A stretch of 64,000 nt of DNA from Mactra quadrangularis (lineage: Eukaryota > Mollusca > Bivalvia > Venerida > Mactridae). This document shows, piece by piece, positions 49,001 through 60,245 of this stretch (position 1 is its first letter; each line of letters begins with the position of its first letter). The stretch spans positions 23,856,716-23,920,715 of the forward strand of contig CM046295.1 of assembly GCA_025267735.1 (NCBI GenBank). Reading direction: 5' to 3'. The notes below the pieces were generated by a model. That model was given only the letters and a program-made list of their open reading frames with translations, had not been told where the DNA came from and did no database searches. Both the position numbers and the translations under genes were made by a program.

Positions 49001-49505
49001 ATACATTAAAACTGGATCATTCCCATCACAATATCAATGGAAACATATTTTAGCCAGACATGTTTTGAATATTAATACTCGTGAACAATTGAACAGAATT
49101 CACAATAAACAACCGGAAATGTCCAGTATTTTACGTGAAAATCGTCCCTGTATTTTTTGGACAAAAATTAGGACGGCTCCAGAGAAAAGACATTTTTATA
49201 TGTGCGCAGTTAATACACTCGCAAAATTGATGTCATGTAGAATACCTGCACTGTGCTCAAAATGTAAACTAATGACTGATGACATTATTGTACATAATAT
49301 ATATCACTGTACTTCATACAACACTTACAGACTTAAAATGAGGACTGACCTATTGGACAGAATGGGTATCATTGATTACTCTATATTAATACATAAATCT
49401 ATGAAAAGTCAATGTATGGAACTCATTACCGGACACAGTATGGACGTTGACAGTATATCAGAGGCTCAACAAATATTTATATTATACTTACAGCGATTAA
49501 CATAA
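46059..49505 (+). CDS. LINE ORF2 polyprotein: AP-like endonuclease plus reverse transcriptase
   Basis: 1,148 aa. An N-terminal exonuclease-endonuclease-phosphatase domain spans about 12-255. Visible motifs are SEHWL, MGDFNSKH (GDFN 165-168), SCIDYIL and SRHRP (246-250, where most relatives have SDHxP). The reverse transcriptase spans about 530-810, with IVTIHKG, SYRAISLSS, FLDARQAFDRVW (first catalytic Asp about 642), GTRQGGCSSP and VADDM (catalytic Asp pair 742-743). A C-terminal CX2CX9HX4C zinc-knuckle-like motif lies at about 1066-1083. The domains would nick the target and prime cDNA synthesis on it. No stops or shifts occur. The only visible oddity is the Asp-to-Arg change in the SDH motif, which may weaken the endonuclease. 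Confidence 0.92.
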   Translation: MEPYIILILIFVMLFNCNLFTWNTTGFMTSCGYLCDALDLYKIDFVGISEHWLYEHDMYILNSIHSDFKAYGVSDKSLSMPSNRRVGGVAIMWHIRHDNFVTPIPIDDDRIIGIQFQYAKNQYMFVFQVYLPCSNHSVYVYKDYIDKLYNLWCQYHEQGIVIFMGDFNSKHVSVKKSSRDKHFTDFIEDTGLSPINNLDICLGASDIFVSYDNKVHSCIDYILIPTEKTSYVSLVEVIDDDSLNVSRHRPIRYELTLRGNINRTDNTTAPPFINWSKVSDHEIKLYKNILDNDSDLKHMTNVELQSTMDIDIYYHNLVRCLKNGTSKSIRKRKFKHHLKPYWCDELTELSKELKRLHSVWTICGRPRNYGHSSFSNYKRAKRHFRKCHRRHVANFMKQQDDKIDHVAETDINQFWNLVNRRRNNQCNKQGSEMVFDNITYRDTDSITNQWKLYFEKLYTPQNNNSFDDSWKTTVENFVSTFDLQIENNLSSCVQLTLDNIKHSLSKCKRNKSCGTDAIYYEHIIFANDLTHQALCNLFNKMLRHGYVPTEMNQADIVTIHKGHNKRRDDPNSYRAISLSSCVLKLFEMVLLDEMETQILYNINTQQGGFQKELGCLMSSFVLKESILYGRENKSKVFVAFLDARQAFDRVWHSGLMYKLIKADIKPHFYKVIRHMYSTMTSRVRNQGFISDWFPILQGTRQGGCSSPILYLLYINELINKLQSSNLGICVYDQNISSPTVADDMLLISFSKSGLQTMLNMCDQYSKQWRYLYNPSKCSVVVFNETEHEYNKQCRQWYLGDNLINETENYVHLGIHLDKYMNNITNINESSKKLRCTLLSVMSNTFYSTSLSPATWRTIYKNIVLPKSLYGCPLWNNVPSSSMLTLERSHRYCVKLMQRLPSYTDTDLSLCLLGVSNIETEINHQKLQFLGQLCRLPTKYLAKKIFLNRLTHYINDERQLLGFIPDIMRLLNIYDLTEYLNLYIKTGSFPSQYQWKHILARHVLNINTREQLNRIHNKQPEMSSILRENRPCIFWTKIRTAPEKRHFYMCAVNTLAKLMSCRIPALCSKCKLMTDDIIVHNIYHCTSYNTYRLKMRTDLLDRMGIIDYSILIHKSMKSQCMELITGHSMDVDSISEAQQIFILYLQRLT

Positions 49506-50122
49506 GCTCAATACAAAATGTAATTCGTTGTATTTATATAAACAGTAGTATTTATCAGTTTGTAAAAATTATCTTGTTCTGTTTTGTTTAGCTGTATGGG
49601 ATGCATGCACCAACCCCGCTGATGTACATGAATATGGCAATCTATCCTTTATTGTCCATGAGTACTAAAGTATCGTTATGTTTGAATTACTTTTTAAAAT
49701 CATTGAGGATGATGTATGCATTGATTACAGATGTATAAAGCCGAACAATACATTTATGTACATTCCTGTTCTTGTAATTTTGTATATATGCCATTGTATT
49801 GTATGTTTTTTTTTTTTCATTTAATGTAATTGATTAATATGTACATGTTCTTTGCTCTCCGATCTCGGAGGTAATAAAAGTATATATATATATATTCATT
49901 GTCTGTCTGTAAGTCAATTTTAAGTAGCATGAAGCAATTTTTTTCGGTACATAGATTTAATGGTTATGTAGTTATTATTATCAATATGCTGCATTTTCTC
50001 TGCAAAATGTGTATAATGTGGTTGTGATTCGAAGTTCGGACCCCCTAGAAAAGTTTGGACCCCCCTAGAAAAAATTGGACCCCACCCCCTAGAAAACAAA
50101 TCCTGGATCCACCCCTGTTGGT

Positions 50123-51897
50123 ATTTAATATTAGGTCACCTCCTTAGGATAAGTCGTCAGCCTCTTGTGGATAGCCCCTCCCCCTTATAGTGGGGTCTGA
50201 TATATTGGGACACATACAACATGCTTGACATAACTTTAAGAATACCAGAGTGTTTTTACATGGTTATTGTTCAATCCCTGTCATGTTTTAGTTGTTAAAA
50301 TACGTAAAAATATATTTGTGACCTAATATTACCGCGCATTTTTACACAAAAATTCGTCGCTTCAATTTTTTCTACAAGGTAATCAGATAAAGTACTGAAG
50401 GAATGTTGCTAAGTTAAACACAGCTGGAATCGACTTTCTTGTTGCTGGAACATAGGCGATATAAGAAAAATCAAATCAAGGCAACAATAGCAAATATCTT
50501 TAAATTGGTGGGTACCGCCAAGTTGACCCAAAGTTATCGTGAAAGAAAACACGTTATTACCCGCCTTGAACATCATTATTATCAGAGTTTTTATGTCAAA
50601 TGTTTGCTATAATGAAGGCTCAATCGTCGGTTTTTTGGAACAGGTCGGAAAAAATGAACAATATCTTAAAGATATTCTTCACTGCTTCTATTTGGGAAAT
50701 CATTATGTAAAAATATATATATGCATGGTAATTACCGACTTAAAGAAAAGCGAAAATCATATTTAACAGAAGACTTATCTAAATTCCATCAACACTGTCT
50801 ATGAAAAGAAAAGAAAAAATCATAGAATTGAAATACAGAAAGACTTTCGTGCACATAGTAACCTAACAAATCCATACTATCGAGTACTCCTTACACATAA
50901 GTACGGATTAAGTAGGGCAAAAAAACGGACGAAGTGTTTATTCTACCCTGTATTACTGGCAAATATTATAACGATTTTTTTTCATTTTCTTGCCATGCGA
51001 ATTCTTAAAGTACAGTTTTCCCCATGTACACTTTGCGTACAAATTCTGTAGGTTGATTAATGTAGTTAAATATAATAAATATGGTATGATACTAAAAAAC
51101 AACTTATAATTCAAGTAATGCCATGAATGACCACAGTATCATTACATTAAACATCTACAGACACTACTACTGTATCAATTTATAAATCCTTTTATTGCTC
51201 TAATTTCATAAACTTTTCAACCATTGATTTGCTGTGGTTATTATCAAAATATATCACTTGATTGATCACATGTAAATTGCTAAGTGTATTAACGAGATTT
51301 GACTACGCCCTTTCCACACGCTTATCAATATAAGTAAACACTTGTCACTGTCGGAACTTCTTTTATCGCGTAGAAATCGAGTGCGTAGTAAATCAGAGAA
51401 TCACTCCGCAGGTTAAAATAGTCAGGCATTGTTGTCGATAGTTTTCGATTTGTGGCGAAATTGCCCAAAGTCTAATATTGTATTTAGTACAATGGAGTCT
51501 AATTTGAAACGTCTTTTTAACTATATGAAGTTTTCACTTAAATGCTGTCATGTTATTTACTGCATTTTAAAGTGACAGTAGACAGAAACCGAAAGTAGAA
51601 TTTGGTTGTCAATACCTGAAACAATATATCTATTCATAATATATTTACAAAGAAGTCTTGTAAAACTAAACGACTTTCACCAAATTACATAATAAATATT
51701 CATATCTTAATATTGTATATTTGCAAAATATTGAATATAATGTGCTCTGATGAAAAATTCTCCTTTTTAAGAAATTGGCATTTGTCAAACTTTAATTACC
51801 ACTTTTATGCAATGGGAAAATCATATAAAACGAAGACAACATTATCATCCAAGAGTTTATATTCAACAGTGTCTTTATTACCAGGACATTAATTATC
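50123..51897. other. No recognised feature
   Basis: AT-rich, only short frames with no family resemblance. Nothing supported. Confidence 0.5.
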
Positions 51898-52185
51898 TCA
51901 GGGGCGGATCCAGGATTTTTTTAGGGGTGGGTGCGAACTTTTTCTAGCGGGGGTCGAAACTTTAGAACCACAACCTCATTATACATATTTTGCAGAATAA
52001 CGCAACATATTAATAATATAACCAACATAACCGTTATATATATGTTAAGCACCAAGAAAAATTGCTTCATGCTACTTAAAATGATTTACAGTCAAGAAAT
52101 ACACGAATGGACAGGTACATTTTGGAAATTCTAGGGGTGTCCGGACCCAACTGAACCCCCCGCTACTTCCGCCTATGTCTCTCCT
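51898..52185 (-). mobile_element. Uninterrupted copy of the hAT-like MITE
   Basis: Plus-strand start caggggcggatccaggattt, end cccccgctacttccgcctat. The interior (agtagcatgaagcaattttt in reverse complement) matches the two halves flanking the LINE at 44 and 49.9 kb, so it defines the LINE insertion point. Confidence 0.75.
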
Positions 52186-52291
52186 GCTTAGACATCAAGG
52201 AATCCTACATTACATTGATACATTAAAGAAGCCAACACTTGTCCCATTACCTAACTAAACAGAAATAATGATACATTATTCTTGTTTAAAT

Positions 52292-52578
52292 AGCCCGCCC
52301 GGGCAGGTCAGTTGGTAGCATGCAAGTCTACTGATCGATGAGTCGTGGGTTCAATTCCCGGGCTGGGAGTGGAGCTTGGTCATGCAATAATTTCTACAAC
52401 CATTCTCCCTCTCTTATCACTGATTCTTTATCATATAGGACAGTAGTCAGTCACCGACGGAAGTATGCGTCAGCAGTTGGTTATCAGTTAAATCTAGAGA
52501 TTTAGCCTTTTCAGGAACAGCGTGTAGGTGGACTGACCGCTGTAATTTAACCTTTACAATGTGTTGCTACGGCGTTAC
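52292..52578 (+). mobile_element. Family A SINE, full length
   Basis: The head agcccgcccgggcaggtcag and box B gggttcaattcccgggctgg are followed by the body, ending in gtgttgctacggcgtta. It is close to an oppositely oriented copy at 52736-52989. Confidence 0.87.
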
Positions 52579-52735
52579 CCCCCATAATATTTTTGAAAGA
52601 CTAAACCTTTGGCAGCCTAAACTATTACACACTTAACAAGTTACTGTTATTCAGTGGAATGAACCTAATGTTGATTCATTTATTGCATTAACGGTTTTAA
52701 GATATGTACATGTATTGTTCATATTAAAATCTTTT

Positions 52736-52989
52736 TAGGTCGGATTAAATGCCGTAGTAACATATTGTATATCATAGCATATTGTATATCATGTATATCA
52801 TAGTCAGAAAACCTACTCATTGTTTCTGGAAAGGCAAAATATGTGGAGTTAGCTGTTAACAAACTACTAGGCACACACTTCCTTCAGTGACTGACGAATG
52901 TCCTACATGATTTAGAATCATTGGTAGGAAAAAAGAAAAACCAAATAAATGATTTCATGACGAAAATCCACGTATGCCCCGCCCGGCGA
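52736..52989 (-). mobile_element. Family A SINE, head truncated
   Basis: The body on the minus strand is intact (attaaatgccgtagtaacat to gtatgccccgcccgg). The tRNA-like head is lost beyond box B. Confidence 0.8.
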
Positions 52990-53089
52990 TGAATGTTAAT
53001 AAATCAATTATATTTCTATATGGAAGCGTACTTACACAGCAAAAATTAAATAAAACTACTACATGAAATCCATAAGTGTATTTGTTGTC

Positions 53090-53280
53090 CGTTAGTCAAT
53101 TTGAAAGAGCATGAAGCAATTTTTTAAATGGATAAATGCATATTTAATAGTTATGTAGCTTTTATTATTAATATGTTGCATTATTCCGCAAAAGGTGCAA
53201 AATGTGGTTGTGGTTCGAAAGTTTGGACCTCCTAGAAAAAGCTCGGAGCCCCCCCCTAAATAAATCCTGGATACGCTCGT
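53090..53280 (+). mobile_element. Partial hAT-like MITE (3' half)
   Basis: Matches the 3' half seen at 49.9-50.1 kb (gagcatgaagcaatttttt, ggttgtggttcgaaagtttgg, ctagaaaaagctcgga, aaatcctgga). The 5' half is absent. Confidence 0.7.
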
Positions 53281-54009
53281 TTAGTGTATATATATTTTTT
53301 AGTTCTATAACATATTGTTGAATGAAAATATGAATTCATAGAGAACCAATTGATAAACAGTATACAATGTATACTACTAATGAATATTATTTAAGTGATT
53401 TATTTTTAGCAGTCAATTAGTAACAATAAACAATTGTCAAGATTTTGAGCATGTACATGTATTCTAGCAACATATTATACTGAAACGGAAATACTTTTCA
53501 AACACTTGATTAAACAATTAACTCTCAATTATGAAAACAAAGAATCGGAAACTGCGGAGTGTATTTTCGAACCCCACTATATTGTTATAAAAAATGCAGT
53601 AAATTTAAAAAGGAAGTTTTGCACAAATGGAGCATTTTTTCGATTTTGTTTCGTGTTTACGAAGATTTATTTGTTTTTTAACGAAATGTTTTTCGTACTC
53701 ACAAAATATTATTTCGTTTCTGCGAAATGTTACTTCGTTTAATCGAAATGATATAACGTTTAAACGAAATAATTGTGAAACTTGAAAAAATATTTCAAAA
53801 TATTACTTCAGAGGGACCGTACTTTGGTGTTACAGTAATGAAGGATACAAATTCCTTCCCCTGATATAGCACATTTATTGTTTCAAGCTTTTTGGGGACT
53901 CTTATTCGTTTATAAATTAAAATTCGATAAAATGCATTATATCGAGCGAAATGGTGGCCATATTGTTAATTTTATTTTGGTTTATTGCTTTACTCAATTC
54001 AACTAAGAA

Positions 54010-55560
54010 TAGTAAAGTGGTGCTTTTTACAAAAATTCTTAAGAAATACATCTTCGTAAGTCAGTTTCATATAATTAGCACTTCAAAGTCAGACGGATAA
54101 TTAGCATAACTATGAAATGATATTCAAACGGTATACACAATTCTACACATTTTGTATAATATCTAAAATTGATATGCCAAAAAATGAGCGTATAAGTAAT
54201 GGTCTTAACTTCACTCTGTATTTACGAAAATACAACAAACAATTATATGCAATACCAGACGTGCGGTTTTAATGGTTTACAGTCATGACAATGGTAGATA
54301 AAAATACAAGTTACAATGACAATATAGGGGTAAATGTCAGATAGAAACAGTGTGACATCATAATAGTACATTTACGAAACTCTTACATATAAAGTGTGAA
54401 TTATATATTTGATTGTTAAAATTTTATGACTTGAGTATCAAAACGTGCTAGACTCGCCCAGTAAAAAACCAGAGATCGACCTTTTTCATTTTTTGTCTTT
54501 GTTCTGGAAAACAGTGTCATTTTGTCAAGTGTCTGTCGCTGAATGTTCGACCTCATTCTTGATAATCTTTTTAGCACTTTTGCTAATTCTGTACCACATG
54601 TATAACGTACGAGATTGTTTTTCATTAAACTATGAAGATATACAACATACGAGTATATGTATTACATTATATAACATAGAACTGAGACTCTTCATTTACA
54701 CAGCATAATGATGTTATGGCAATCAATAGTTCTTTAATGTTACGATATACTTTTGAGAATCTTAAATTTACAAAGAAAATGATGTTTGAAATTCATGTGT
54801 CTTGCAATTGACAACATACAAGAAAATTACAGAGAAAAGGGAACACTATTTATAACAGTCATAACAATTATAGTGAATATATGAGATAAACACATGTTTG
54901 TTTTTACATTAAATTAAATAAAATTTTACATTAATGAATACCAAAAAGTATAAATCGTTATATATTACAAAGAATGCTCAATGTCAAAAGAGCTAGCACT
55001 GAAAACATTCTTTCATAAAACATGCACAGCATAAACGAAATATATATTTTACATGCAATTTAGACAAATCTGCTGACATAAGGAAATTCAGGCAAAATAA
55101 TGAAAATAAAGTACGTAACCATTAATAATAATGCGCATAACGTGTTTTTCCATAAACAAACGTAAACTTAGACAGATAAATTTGAAATCTAGCATAAAAT
55201 TATTCTTAAGGAAACTTAGTTTAACTGAGCCTGTCTGGTAGAATGACAATTTTCACACACCAACACCTTTGTCTTACGAAAATATTTTTCGTAAGAAGTT
55301 TTATGAAAAGCACCACAGGTATTTTACTGGATTCACAAAAATTATTTTTACTTTGTATGATTTGTTATGTAACAGTTGAATTCAAAGTTGCTTTACTACA
55401 ACCATTTTATGATTTATCTTATTGTGCACTTGTAGTATGATGTCAAATATTGTAAATAGAATGCATCTAGTACGTATATATGTAACAAGCTTTTTAGTTG
55501 AATACATATTATTATACATATTACTATGCATACTATTATTTATATCATTTTTGTACCAAT
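54010..55560. other. Insert unique to the right copy of the duplication, no gene recognised
   Basis: Short open frames on both strands at 54416-54708 overlap each other and show no motif. The rest is AT-rich. Confidence 0.45.
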
Positions 55561-55564
55561 AATT

Positions 55565-55728
55565 TTTAATTATGTAGGGCAGTTGTCAGTCACTGACGAA
55601 AGTATGTGCTTAGTAGTTGGTAAACAGCTTAATCAAGATATTTAGCCTTTCCAGGAGGAGTGAGTAGGTTGACTGACCGCCGTTATAGGACATGTACAGT
55701 GTGTGACTACGGCGTTAAACCCAATAAA
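55565..55728 (+). mobile_element. Family A SINE, 3' half
   Basis: Starts within the body (tatgtagggcagttgtcagt) and runs to ctacggcgttaaacccaa. No head. Confidence 0.8.
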
Positions 55729-56307
55729 CAATCAAACAACAATATATATTTATATATTTGCTATGTAATGTGTGATTATTCTATTGTATATACATGTATC
55801 TATATATGTTTTGTAAATATTTGTTATGCTCTTCATAACTATTGTTTTGCTCTTCATACACTATTGTGTAGCAGTTATGCTCTCTAGTAATGGAGGAAAT
55901 AACACAAATAAGAAATACAAAAGATGCGTTAAATTTAACCAGAAAATCAACCTGGCTTATTTAAAACAAAATCTCATACAGTCGCTTATCTAGTGTTTAA
56001 CCAATCTCCGTTGTCGCACACGATCTCTTAGATCTCAATGGAGGGTCACGTCGGGATGACCTTTTTTTCGACCAATCAATGCGTAGCTTTCATCTAGACG
56101 AAACCATTTTAATAACATTTTGATTTCGTAATTAATTTCTATTTTCAGACCAAGGTTTGCGAGGTATTTGAACAGCGGTATTATTCACAGTCTACTATTG
56201 GACGGCTCATTTCAAATTGCGTATATTAAATATTATATCAAATATTAAATTTGTTCAATAAGTTAAAACGATACAAGTAAAGCATCGATATTTGTATTAA
56301 AAGTATT

Positions 56308-56600
56308 TTTGTTGAGTTTAACGCCGTAGCAACACATTGTATATGTCAAATAACGGCGGTCAGACCACCTACTCACTGTTCCTGGAAAGGCTTAACCTCT
56401 GGATTTAGCTGTTAACCTACAACTAGGCGCATACTTCCGTCTGTGCCTGACTACTGCCCTACATGATTTAGAATCAGTGGTAGGAGGGAGAAAATTATTT
56501 CATGCCCAAGTTCCATGAAAGTATTCCTCGCCCGGGAATCCAACCTACGACCCCTTGATCAGTAGATTTGCGCGCTACCGACTAAACTAGCCGTGCGGGC
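56308..56600 (-). mobile_element. Family A SINE, full length, inside the segmental duplication
   Basis: Head (agcccgcacggctagtttag), box B and body are all present. Its internally deleted twin is at 4198-4415. Confidence 0.87.
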
Positions 56601-57587
56601 TAAATCCAAAACTACTGAAATCTTACTAGGTTATCAACCTTACCGACCGTTATCGTTGTCGCAGCTTGTTCTGCATATTAAAATTATTTCTGTAATTTAG
56701 CGCATTCTTAATGAATAAACATAAATATACCAGAGCATTTTATCGTCAGATTCACATAATTGTATAAATTTGATAATGTTAGGTTGAGTATCAATAAAAA
56801 TTTATTTATGTGTTGATTATGTTTCGTGTTGTAAATGGCTATGTACACATTTGTATAAGCTAATAAAATTATTTATCTATCGAATAATATTTTCGAAATA
56901 TTAAATAAACAGACAAACAAGAATAAAATGATAATTATCTTCAATCACATTGAAATTGCAAAATTTACATTTTCTTTCTAACTGACAATTCTGTTAGCTG
57001 AGAATCTGCTAATGTGCGCTTGTAACCAATTACTTGTTGGTTACTTCATTTGATTGTCAGCCATTACTCTGATATTTTAAATTTATTAAAATGTATCAAC
57101 TATTTGTTGTCACTGATTTAATTAATATCGAAAAAAAACAAAGAGTTTCTATGGTCGTGATTTGAATTTACAAGATTAAAAATATCAATAACACCACATA
57201 CTGTAGAAGTGTAAAACAATTTCTCCTTTACATAGGAATTCAACAAAAACAATAATTATAAATATTATAAATAGTAAAATACTTATTGAAACAAAAGAAG
57301 ACATAAACTCACCATTTTTATCACACAAATCTGTACAGCGAAACAATACTGGTTGTTAGTTTAGTTAATGTCAAAATCAATTTTGAATGTCCCCGTTCCA
57401 AAGCAGGCTCAAGTAAGGAGGTAAACTTGAAGAATATTTAAAATTGTCCGGTGTAGGGCGCATGCGCGACGACGATGATTGTAAGTATATTACTTCAAGG
57501 AAATAAAAAATGACCTACTTTCTATAAAACACTTAATTGTAGTCAATTGTTGTTCTAAGTTATAATTTACATGATTTTGCAATTTAA

Positions 57588-57790
57588 ACCAGTTACTGCG
57601 CATATAATTCCTCCAGTGATTGGCAACTGCCTACCATGATTAGGAATCAGTGGTTGGAGGGAAGATGGCCGTAGAAATCATTTAATGACTAAACCCCACG
57701 TAAGTATGCCCCGCGCGGGAATCGAATCCACGATTCCTCGATCTGTAGTCTTGCGCGCTACCATTGTAACCAACTGAGCTTGCATGGTTA
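57588..57790 (-). mobile_element. Family A SINE, 3' truncated
   Basis: The head (catgcaagctcagttggtta) and box B are followed by body sequence up to aaccagttactgcgcatata. Confidence 0.78.
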
Positions 57791-57794
57791 ATTA

Positions 57795-59376
57795 ATTTAA
57801 CGACTTTTTCTAGTGCACGTAATACATTGTCATTATGTCTATATCAATGCTTTATTAGTTGTAATTGTTAAAAAATGTGTTATTTGCCCTGTAAGCAGGC
57901 AATTCACAGCACAATACTGCAAAATATGTTTAAAAGTAATTTGATTGAGTTCAAACCCAAATTATAATTGATTCTTCCCGCAGAGACCGGTATAGTCCGA
58001 GAGCTCACAGGGTTTTAATTGCGGTATCGCGCCCAAAAGGTTTGATGAGTGATTCTAATGTAGGTTTAGAAGAAAATCGGGTTAAATACCGTAACCAAAG
58101 TAAAAACAAGTTACCATTTTTCTAAAAAGCTTTTACAATGATGGCTATTTAATAAAAACTATTCATATGGTATTTACAAGTTCCTAAAATGTAACTCTTA
58201 CTTAAAAACGTCATCATTTGAATGTGAAATACCTCTTGATTAATTGTTAACTACACTATAATTGATAAATTTGTAAAAACTATTATTTATGTAAATTATA
58301 AACATCGCAATCTCAATTTTCTACTTTAAGTATCTTGTTTTTGCAATTTCTTAAAAAATGTTTTTTATCTAGACATAAACACAATGACTTAAAATGACAT
58401 TATTGATTAGATAATATATCACAATATCACCTTAAACGTTGTAAAACCCAACAATATCAACAAAACACGCAAGCAATACAGTCAATTTTTAATCCCTTCT
58501 TCCCTTCTTTATTTAACTCGTCAGATAAGAACATAATCACTCTATATTTAACTCGTCAGTTAAGCGGTCAGTGTTTTAGGAGGACCTTAATAATCGGAAT
58601 TATCGGCTTTTATGCCTGACGAAAAGGTCCAAAATTTTGCAGTTACCCCTTCACAAAATCTGATTTCATTCCATAAGGGGCGTCGCTCTTTGGCTTCAAA
58701 AATTTGAACATATATATATGAGCCCCTATTCCGCTTTATTGCGCACGGAATCCTTCGGCTGAAGTCTCGTAATAATATTTTCCATGGGATATATTGATTC
58801 ATATACTCGGCTATATAATATTTATGATTTATAATATACAGTCCTTGGTAACATTTAGTATTATTTTGTACATACAACTATGGGCCTATGTAGGGTAAGA
58901 AAGGAAATACTTTGAAATCTCAATAATTTTGCTTCACATTCGACTATTTGAATGAACAATTCACACATTTAATCATAGTCTCTCTAACACCCTATCATAT
59001 AGCAAACAACTATTTTCTTGATTGTTGTATATTGCTCCTACGCAATGCATTGGACCTGCAATGGATTAAAGTCATAAAACAGCAGGACTGCTGTCATGTT
59101 TATATAAATAGACCCTAGATTATGGGTCACCTTGGTTGCAGAAATAACTAACATTATCTTAATCTTTAGACGAAGGCGTTATGTGAGCGACACTTGGATA
59201 GGTTGATAGGTTAAGCGCTAGATGACGTTTGTCACTAAATTTTTCGCGGAAGCATTCTGATTGGTAAATATCGACCAAAATTATGACGTTTCTTTCCTGA
59301 AATTAGCCGTGTTGCGCCAGATGCTAGTATAAAGAATCTTACTAGCCTCTGGGAAAGAGAATGGTTTTTTTTTTAG
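57795..59376. other. No recognised gene
   Basis: A 96-codon minus frame at 58587-58877 has no motif or splice context I can support. Otherwise nothing seen. Confidence 0.45.
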
Positions 59377-60245
59377 GATTTGGGATCCACGTTAATGTTT
59401 CGTATATTGCACCCATTTTTGCAACATTTGTGCGAATTTCTATATTTATTTTACTTGTTATTTCGGATTATTGTAAAAGTTTACAGAATGTCACTTGTGA
59501 AATATATGACAATGAACAATCTTCTGCAAAATTAAAACAAATTGTCGATGACTGGTTCTCTAATTTTGTTAGTGGCGATACCAAGTGTTGTCATCTTAAT
59601 AAAAACCAGTCTGATAGTAGGATAAAGAATGAAATTAAACCTAACGATTCAAATGTAGCACAAAGTGAAGTTAATGAAACACAAAGAGATGAGAGGATAA
59701 GACCCGATTCTTTCAAATTTGTTGACAGTGAAACTGTAGCTTCTGGTACAAGTGAATATGTTTTCTCTTGTGGAACTTTAGAGCCTGATTGTGAGAAAGA
59801 TGCTACGAATCTTGAGCCCAGAATCCAAATAGAAACCACCATCGAGAATGAACCAAAATTTAATAATGTCACTGACTGTCATATAAAACCATGTGAACAG
59901 AATGAATCCAGTAATCATAATGAGCCTGTTACTAATATTGAGCCTGTTGGTCAAATTGAAAGTAATACTAATCTGAAGTGTGGTACCCATGATGAGTTAT
60001 GCTCCAACTTGAGCCAGACAGTGTTCCAATTGATACTGTTGCTAAGGAAGCTTCTAAATTATATGATCTGAGGTAAACTGAAACAACAAGGAACAAAGTA
60101 GTTAATGACAAACTGAATGTCTGTATGATTGGTTTACATTGTTGTGGAGACTTAACTCCTACTATGTTGAAATATTTTATTCAGATAGAATGGATAACCT
60201 CCCTTTGTTTAGTCATTTGCTGCTATCATAGGAAGAATATTGAAG
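59377..60245 (+). pseudogene. METTL25-like methyltransferase exon, disrupted
   Basis: After a tttttttttag acceptor, an open frame runs to 60071 (GFGIHVNVS, then a degenerate methyltransferase-like stretch and a long acidic Asn/Glu/Ser-rich insert). The frame then shifts: SVPIDTVAKEASKLYDLR continues in another frame, meets an in-frame TAA at about 60073, and continues as NVCMIGLHCCGDLTPTML and CLVICCYHRKN. GLHxCGDL followed by CCYH is the signature of METTL25/RRNAD1-type SAM-dependent methyltransferase-like proteins. The exon ends at a GAAG|GTAAAG donor. A glycine of the SAM loop (GxGxGH) is lost. One frameshift, one stop and missing upstream exons argue for a pseudogene or a non-functional partial copy; an assembly error is the alternative. 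Confidence 0.7.

Larger units (their letters stand above)
44060..49895 (+). mobile_element. Full-length APE-type non-LTR retrotransposon (LINE) with two open ORFs
   Basis: About 5.8 kb. There is a roughly 320-bp 5' UTR, ORF1 (44386-46029), a 29-bp gap, ORF2 (46059-49505), then about 390 bp of 3' UTR. The 3' end has a small hairpin (ctccgatctcggag), an AATAAA-like aataaaag and a (ta)n tail at about 49870-49892. Neither ORF has a stop or frameshift, so the insertion looks young. The arrangement of RRM-type ORF1 with endonuclease and RT in ORF2 fits the Jockey/CR1/I group; the exact clade cannot be fixed by eye. Confidence 0.85.
43998..50115 (+). mobile_element. hAT-like MITE interrupted by a full-length LINE
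   Basis: The outer element starts with ATGGGCGGATCCAG and ends with CTGGATCCACCCC, which are inverted ends of the CAGGGGCGGATCC type common in hAT-derived MITEs. It is bracketed by a direct repeat TGTTGGT at 43991-43997 and 50116-50122. A related uninterrupted copy about 280 bp long lies at 51900-52180 on the other strand. Comparison with it shows that the MITE is split between about 44060 and 49895 by the LINE. A further 3' half copy is at 53095-53280. Confidence 0.75.
53510..57540. repeat. Segmental duplication, right copy (partner 60-8,650)
   Basis: This is the right partner of the repeated segment. It contains the empty site of the 3.29-kb element at 57090 and lacks the LINE fragment. 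Instead, 54010-55925 holds unrelated DNA with a partial SINE. The SINE at 56308-56600 is complete here and internally deleted in the left copy, so it predates the duplication. Confidence 0.75.

Noticed and set aside
58587..58877. 96-codon minus frame
   Set aside because: No motif, no splice signals that extend it; not supported as a gene.
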